From Hyphomicrobiales bacterium (GTDB taxonomy: Bacteria; Pseudomonadota; Alphaproteobacteria; Rhizobiales; Beijerinckiaceae), in NCBI GenBank assembly GCA_019075865.1, contig JAGXAN010000009.1:1-64000 (forward strand): a stretch of 64,000 nucleotides of DNA, written 5' to 3'. A program made the position numbers and the translations under genes. Of this stretch, positions 60,643 to 64,000 are shown piece by piece. Under the pieces are notes generated by a model that saw only the letters and a program-made list of their open reading frames with translations, was not told the origin of the DNA and did no database searches. The first letter of the stretch is position 1. Each line of letters starts with the position of its first letter.

Positions 60643-61493
60643 GCCGCCGCACGCCCGCCTTTGGGTGGCGCGCGAAACAAGCGCAGACCCGCCAGCAGGA
60701 GACCGGCTGCCAGAACCCAGTGCGTGGGTCGCGGAAAAATCGCCCAAATGATATTGGCCGACAAAATCCGCATCAGAGGCACCCCGCCATGCAGGTGGTA
60801 CCAAAACGCTTCACCCAGCATGGTTACCAGCGCAGCAGCAATTGTGAGCCCCAACAAAGCCCAGACGCTGGCATTGCCCTTTTTGTCGATGCGCCTTGCG
60901 CCCATCAGCAGCACAAATATGCCCGCGAAAGTAAAAGCCTGCGAGACATCCTGCTTCGATTGCAGCACAAAATGCACGAGACCCAAAACCGCAATGCCAT
61001 AGACAAGGCTGTGCAGACGGTTCCATTTTTTGGCACCGAGGCGCTTGATGGAATTATCCGTCGACGTGACACCGAGCGCCACCAGTCCGAGCAAGGCCAG
61101 AAAACCGATGGTGAGATAAAACCGCAGCACGATTTCGCTGGTGATATGCACCAGATCGAAATTCTGTTGCAGCCCATAGAGCGAGAAATGCAACACGGCA
61201 TAGGCCAGCGTCGCCAGGCCCAGCATCCGGCGCACAATCAGCAACCGGTTCCATTGGCTCACCCGGCGCAAGGGGGTAATTGCCAGGGTCAGAATCAAAA
61301 ACCGGATGACCCATTTACCGGTTTGCAACAGGGCATAATCTATCGGGCGTTCACCCAGATTGTGACTTAAGGTCAGCCACAGCAGGTAAGCGGCGGGCAT
61401 AAGCACGATGATGAAGCACGCCAGCTTGAAGCCGGAAAAACGGCCTGCCCGATCAAACCAGGGGCGGGGAAGTGGCTGACTTATAAAACTCAT
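60639..61493 (-). CDS. msrQ: MsrQ-type heme-binding membrane protein, extended C-terminus
   Basis: A 284-aa ferric-reductase-fold membrane protein that in E. coli passes electrons from quinol to the periplasmic methionine sulfoxide reductase MsrP. Heme-ligand positions His102, His161 and His174 are present, with RRMLGLATLAYAVLHF and the KKWNRLHSLVY motif. About 80 residues with extra hydrophobic segments extend the C-terminus beyond the usual ~200-aa form. No msrP is in the window. It overlaps the ugd 3' end by 41 bp, so they are co-transcribed. Confidence 0.85.
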   Translation of the reverse strand: MSFISQPLPRPWFDRAGRFSGFKLACFIIVLMPAAYLLWLTLSHNLGERPIDYALLQTGKWVIRFLILTLAITPLRRVSQWNRLLIVRRMLGLATLAYAVLHFSLYGLQQNFDLVHITSEIVLRFYLTIGFLALLGLVALGVTSTDNSIKRLGAKKWNRLHSLVYGIAVLGLVHFVLQSKQDVSQAFTFAGIFVLLMGARRIDKKGNASVWALLGLTIAAALVTMLGEAFWYHLHGGVPLMRILSANIIWAIFPRPTHWVLAAGLLLAGLRLFRAPPKGGRAAA

Positions 61494-62841
61494 GGGGCAG
61501 ATTCCAGATGTTGTTGGCGCGCAGGTCCTCGGGCAACTTCCCTCGGCCAATGCTGAAATACACAAATCCATGCCGCGCCATATCCTCGGCGCGATATATA
61601 TTGCGTAAGTCAACTACGAGTGGAACTTTAAGAAGTTTCCGAACCTTCGACAAATCTAGCGCACGAAACGGTTCCCATTCAGTCACAATTACGAGAGCAT
61701 CGGCCCCGTTCAAGCACGAATAGGGGTCAGCGGCATATTCAATCTGTGGCAGCATCGCCCTGGCATGTGTCATGCTCTGCGGATCGTAGGCGCAGATTTC
61801 CGCGCCCGCCTCCACAAGGTCATTTACCACGTAAAGCGCGGGAGACTCACGCATATCATCGGTGTTAGGCTTGAATGCCAGCCCCAAAATGGCAATGCGC
61901 TTGCCCATAACCGAGCCATTGCAGGCTGCGACGACACGCTGCGCCATCGCCGCCTTGCGCGCATCATTGGCGCTGGCCACCGTCTCGACAATGTGAAGTG
62001 GCACGCGGTGCTCGCGCCCCATTTGCAACAGCGCCAACAGGTCTTTTGGAAAACACGACCCACCAAATCCCGGCCCGGCATTGAGAAATTTGGGGCCGAT
62101 ACGGCGATCAAGGCCGATGCCGCGCGCCACCTCCTGCACATTCGCACCGACGGATTCGCAAAGATCGGCCATCTCATTGATGAAGCCGATCTTGGTCGCC
62201 AGAAAGGCATTGGCCGCATATTTGATCAATTCCGCCGTGCGGCGCGTCGTGAACAGCAATGGGGCCTGATTGAGATAAAGCGGCCGATAGACGGCTTCCA
62301 TGATTTCGCGCGCCCGCGCATCCTGCGTGCCGATGACGATGCGATCCGGCAGCTTGAAATCGCGTATCGCCGCGCCCTCGCGCAAAAACTCAGGGTTGGA
62401 AACCACCTCAAATTCCGCCTCCGGCCGCAACCCGCGAATGATCGCCTCAACCTGGTCACCCGTGCCAACCGGCACGGTGGATTTGGTGACGATCACCGTG
62501 GGGCCGCGCAGCGCCGCTGCCACCTCGCGCGCCGCCGCAAAGACGTAACTGAGATCAGCGTGGCCATCGCCGCGCCGGGACGGTGTGCCCACAGCGATGA
62601 ACACCACATCGGCGGCTTGCACGGCGGCAACCAGATCCAGACTGAAAGATAGCCGCTGCGCCGCGACATTACCTTGCACCAGAGCTTCAAGCCCCGGTTC
62701 ATAAATGGGCATCTGCAAAGCCTGCAAGGCCCTAATGCGGGCGCCATCATGATCAACGCAAATAACACTGTGACCAAAATCGGCGAGACAGGCGCCGGAA
62801 ACGAGGCCGACATATCCCGCGCCAACAATTGCAATTTGCAT
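61453..62841 (-). CDS. ugd: UDP-glucose 6-dehydrogenase
   Basis: A 462-aa enzyme making UDP-glucuronate for surface glycans. The Rossmann loop GAGYVGLVSGA is at 7-17, EFLREGAAIRDF is the family block, Lys207 sits in ELIKYAANAFLATK, and the catalytic Cys263 in GGSCFPKD. The C-terminal FKPNTDDMRESP is complete. It leads into msrQ. An inverted repeat lies in the upstream gap. Confidence 0.95.
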   Translation of the reverse strand: MQIAIVGAGYVGLVSGACLADFGHSVICVDHDGARIRALQALQMPIYEPGLEALVQGNVAAQRLSFSLDLVAAVQAADVVFIAVGTPSRRGDGHADLSYVFAAAREVAAALRGPTVIVTKSTVPVGTGDQVEAIIRGLRPEAEFEVVSNPEFLREGAAIRDFKLPDRIVIGTQDARAREIMEAVYRPLYLNQAPLLFTTRRTAELIKYAANAFLATKIGFINEMADLCESVGANVQEVARGIGLDRRIGPKFLNAGPGFGGSCFPKDLLALLQMGREHRVPLHIVETVASANDARKAAMAQRVVAACNGSVMGKRIAILGLAFKPNTDDMRESPALYVVNDLVEAGAEICAYDPQSMTHARAMLPQIEYAADPYSCLNGADALVIVTEWEPFRALDLSKVRKLLKVPLVVDLRNIYRAEDMARHGFVYFSIGRGKLPEDLRANNIWNLPHEFYKSATSPPLV

Positions 62842-62948
62842 GGCAATCTCCCATTCGGAAAGCCACCCGCCGGGCGACGATACGAACAGGTCTAGCCGAT
62901 TGACTTATCGCCTTTGCGACAGTTGAGCGTCAGCCATATGCAAGTTAG

Positions 62949-62967
62949 TTTCGTTAATGCAACGAAA
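62949..62967. repeat. Inverted repeat upstream of ugd
   Basis: TTTCGTT (62949-62955) and AACGAAA (62961-62967) are exact reverse complements around AATGC. It lies about 110 bp before the ugd start, in the 186-bp gap after parB. No T-run follows on the minus strand, so it is more likely an operator than a parB terminator. Confidence 0.45.
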
Positions 62968-63027
62968 TTAGGATACAATTATATCAAGGGCTTGACGCCA
63001 AAATTGATCGATTTATGTCAGATGGCA

Positions 63028-63918
63028 TCACGACTTCAGGCGATTGCACAAGGCATCGAGTTGCTCAAGGTTCTTGTAGCGGATCTTCACTTCGCCGCGT
63101 TCACCCCGATGATCAATGATCACAGTCAGACCCAAAATGCCGGACAGCACCGTCTCAAGATCACGTGTATCCGCATCCTTGCCGGGCTTGACCGCAGATT
63201 TTACCTCTATCGCGCCCTGATTCTCAGCCTGACTGGCTTCCAGCTGCGCAATCCGCTCGACATCCCGGACGGTCAAGCCTTGTTCGACGATTCGTTTCGC
63301 AACCGAATCTGAATCCCGTACGGAGAGCAGCGCCCGCGCATGACCGGCGGAAAGGCTACCATCGGCGACATAGCCGAGCGCCAGCGGCGATAATTTCAGC
63401 AAGCGCATCGTATTGGCAATATGGCTGCGGCTTTTTCCGATAACCTTGGCCAAATCCATCTGCGTATAGCCAAATTCCTCGCCAAGCTGGGCATAGCCCT
63501 GCGCTTCTTCCAGCGGATTGAGATCCGCCCGTTGGACGTTTTCAACGATGGCAATTTCGAGCGATTCCTTATCGCCCACTTCCAGCACCACAATCGGCAC
63601 GTCATGCAAGCCGGCCATTTGTGCGGCGCGCCAACGGCGCTCACCCGCAACAATTTCATAGGCATCGGCAAGGCGCGGAATACTACGCACGAGAATCGGT
63701 TGGATAATCCCCTTGTTGCGGATCGATTCGGCCAAATCCGACAGATCGCTCTCGGCAAAGGCCTTGCGCGGGTTGCGTGGGTTGGGGCGCACAAATTCAA
63801 CCGGCACACGCCGCGCGCCGCGCGCATTTTCCACCGCCACCGGCTCTGCCGCCGTATCCCCGATCAACGCAGCCAGCCCACGACCCAAACGCGGACGAAT
63901 TTCTTCAGCCATACTCAT
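63028..63918 (-). CDS. parB: Chromosome partitioning protein ParB
   Basis: A 296-aa ParB/Spo0J CTPase. The N-terminal RLGRGLAALIG (10-20) contacts ParA. The CTP-binding box GERRWRA is at 92-98, and the helix-turn-helix with MDLAKVIGKSRSHIANTMRLL binds parS. A C-terminal dimer domain completes it. It follows parA by 16 bp. parA-parB usually sits near oriC, so the replication origin is probably a short distance beyond the right edge. I found no parS copy in this window. Confidence 0.96.
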   Translation of the reverse strand: MSMAEEIRPRLGRGLAALIGDTAAEPVAVENARGARRVPVEFVRPNPRNPRKAFAESDLSDLAESIRNKGIIQPILVRSIPRLADAYEIVAGERRWRAAQMAGLHDVPIVVLEVGDKESLEIAIVENVQRADLNPLEEAQGYAQLGEEFGYTQMDLAKVIGKSRSHIANTMRLLKLSPLALGYVADGSLSAGHARALLSVRDSDSVAKRIVEQGLTVRDVERIAQLEASQAENQGAIEVKSAVKPGKDADTRDLETVLSGILGLTVIIDHRGERGEVKIRYKNLEQLDALCNRLKS

Positions 63919-63934
63919 CTCTCAATCTCCGCCA

Positions 63935-64000
63935 TCAGGCTACTTGCAGTTGGTTTTCGCGTCGAATGACCTCCGAAGCCAAGCGCAGATAAGCCTGACT
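63935..64000 (-). CDS. parA: ParA C-terminus, cut by the window edge
   Basis: The last 21 codons and stop of a gene entering from the right. The translation SQAYLRLASEVIRRENQLQ matches the usual ParA C-terminal ending, and the position before parB supports it. Confidence 0.85.
   Translation of the reverse strand, partial: SQAYLRLASEVIRRENQLQVA

Noticed and set aside
63150-63170. CACGTG core inside parB, considered as parS
   Set aside because: Flanks do not match the TGTTNCACGTGNAACA consensus; other CACGTG cores in the window also fail.

Overview
This window is a single, gene-dense stretch of bacterial chromosome with no insertion sequence, prophage, CRISPR array or rRNA operon. Gene content and order point to an alphaproteobacterium of the Rhizobiales (Hyphomicrobiales) type. 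The evidence is a UvrB with a long lineage-style N-terminal extension, cobC/cobD/cobQ of aerobic-type cobalamin synthesis, a tsaD-gpsA unit divergent from hemC, thrB-rnhA, leuS-lptE-holA, dapD-dapE, a divergent polysaccharide deacetylase with rppH, PHB/ketone-body genes, and parB-parA at the right edge. The species cannot be named from the sequence alone.

Layout. 0-0.9 kb: non-coding stretch and tRNA-Arg(ACG). 0.9-8.4 kb: a class II glutamine amidotransferase, a YafK-type L,D-transpeptidase lipoprotein, the cobalamin trio cobC/cobD/cobQ, and an outer-membrane barrel gene leading into cobQ. 8.5-12 kb: uvrB, a GtrA membrane protein and a small membrane protein behind an inverted repeat. 12-21 kb: amidase, gpsA, tsaD, then hemC-hemD-priA followed by a GH10 xylanase and a DsrE-like protein. 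21-34 kb: kup, mtnP, a GST, zapE-tetR, a DUF3108 protein, thrB-rnhA, acetoacetate decarboxylase, a GNAT acetyltransferase, opgD, a CelD-like acyltransferase and a YggS protein. 34-43 kb: leuS-lptE-holA facing dapD-(membrane protein)-dapE, a phosphotransferase-SDR pair and tRNA-Ala(CGC). 43-50 kb: a GGDEF-EAL protein with an AT-rich leader, queE-queD, a methyltransferase, gloB, an amidohydrolase and rppH. 50-64 kb: polysaccharide deacetylase, SDR, CAP lipoprotein, large MscS-type channel, CobW-type GTPase, bdhA-patatin, DMT transporter, CDP-alcohol phosphatidyltransferase, ugd-msrQ, parB and the 3' end of parA.

Working themes. Cell envelope is the strongest: L,D-transpeptidase, OpgD glucans, LptE, DapD/E, Ugd, GtrA, deacetylase and MscS. 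Cofactor synthesis (heme, cobalamin, queuosine precursor) and PHB/ketone-body metabolism (adc, bdhA, patatin, SDRs) are also present. Many genes overlap by 1-20 bp, so translational coupling is common. No clear new multi-gene system is visible. The points most worth a second look are a QueD homologue with Ser at the catalytic-Cys position, the cobC/cobD pair whose start codons overlap back to back, an outer-membrane barrel coupled to cobQ, a GH10 xylanase behind priA, a membrane protein translationally coupled between dapD and dapE, and inverted repeats in front of a small membrane protein, the GGDEF-EAL gene and ugd.
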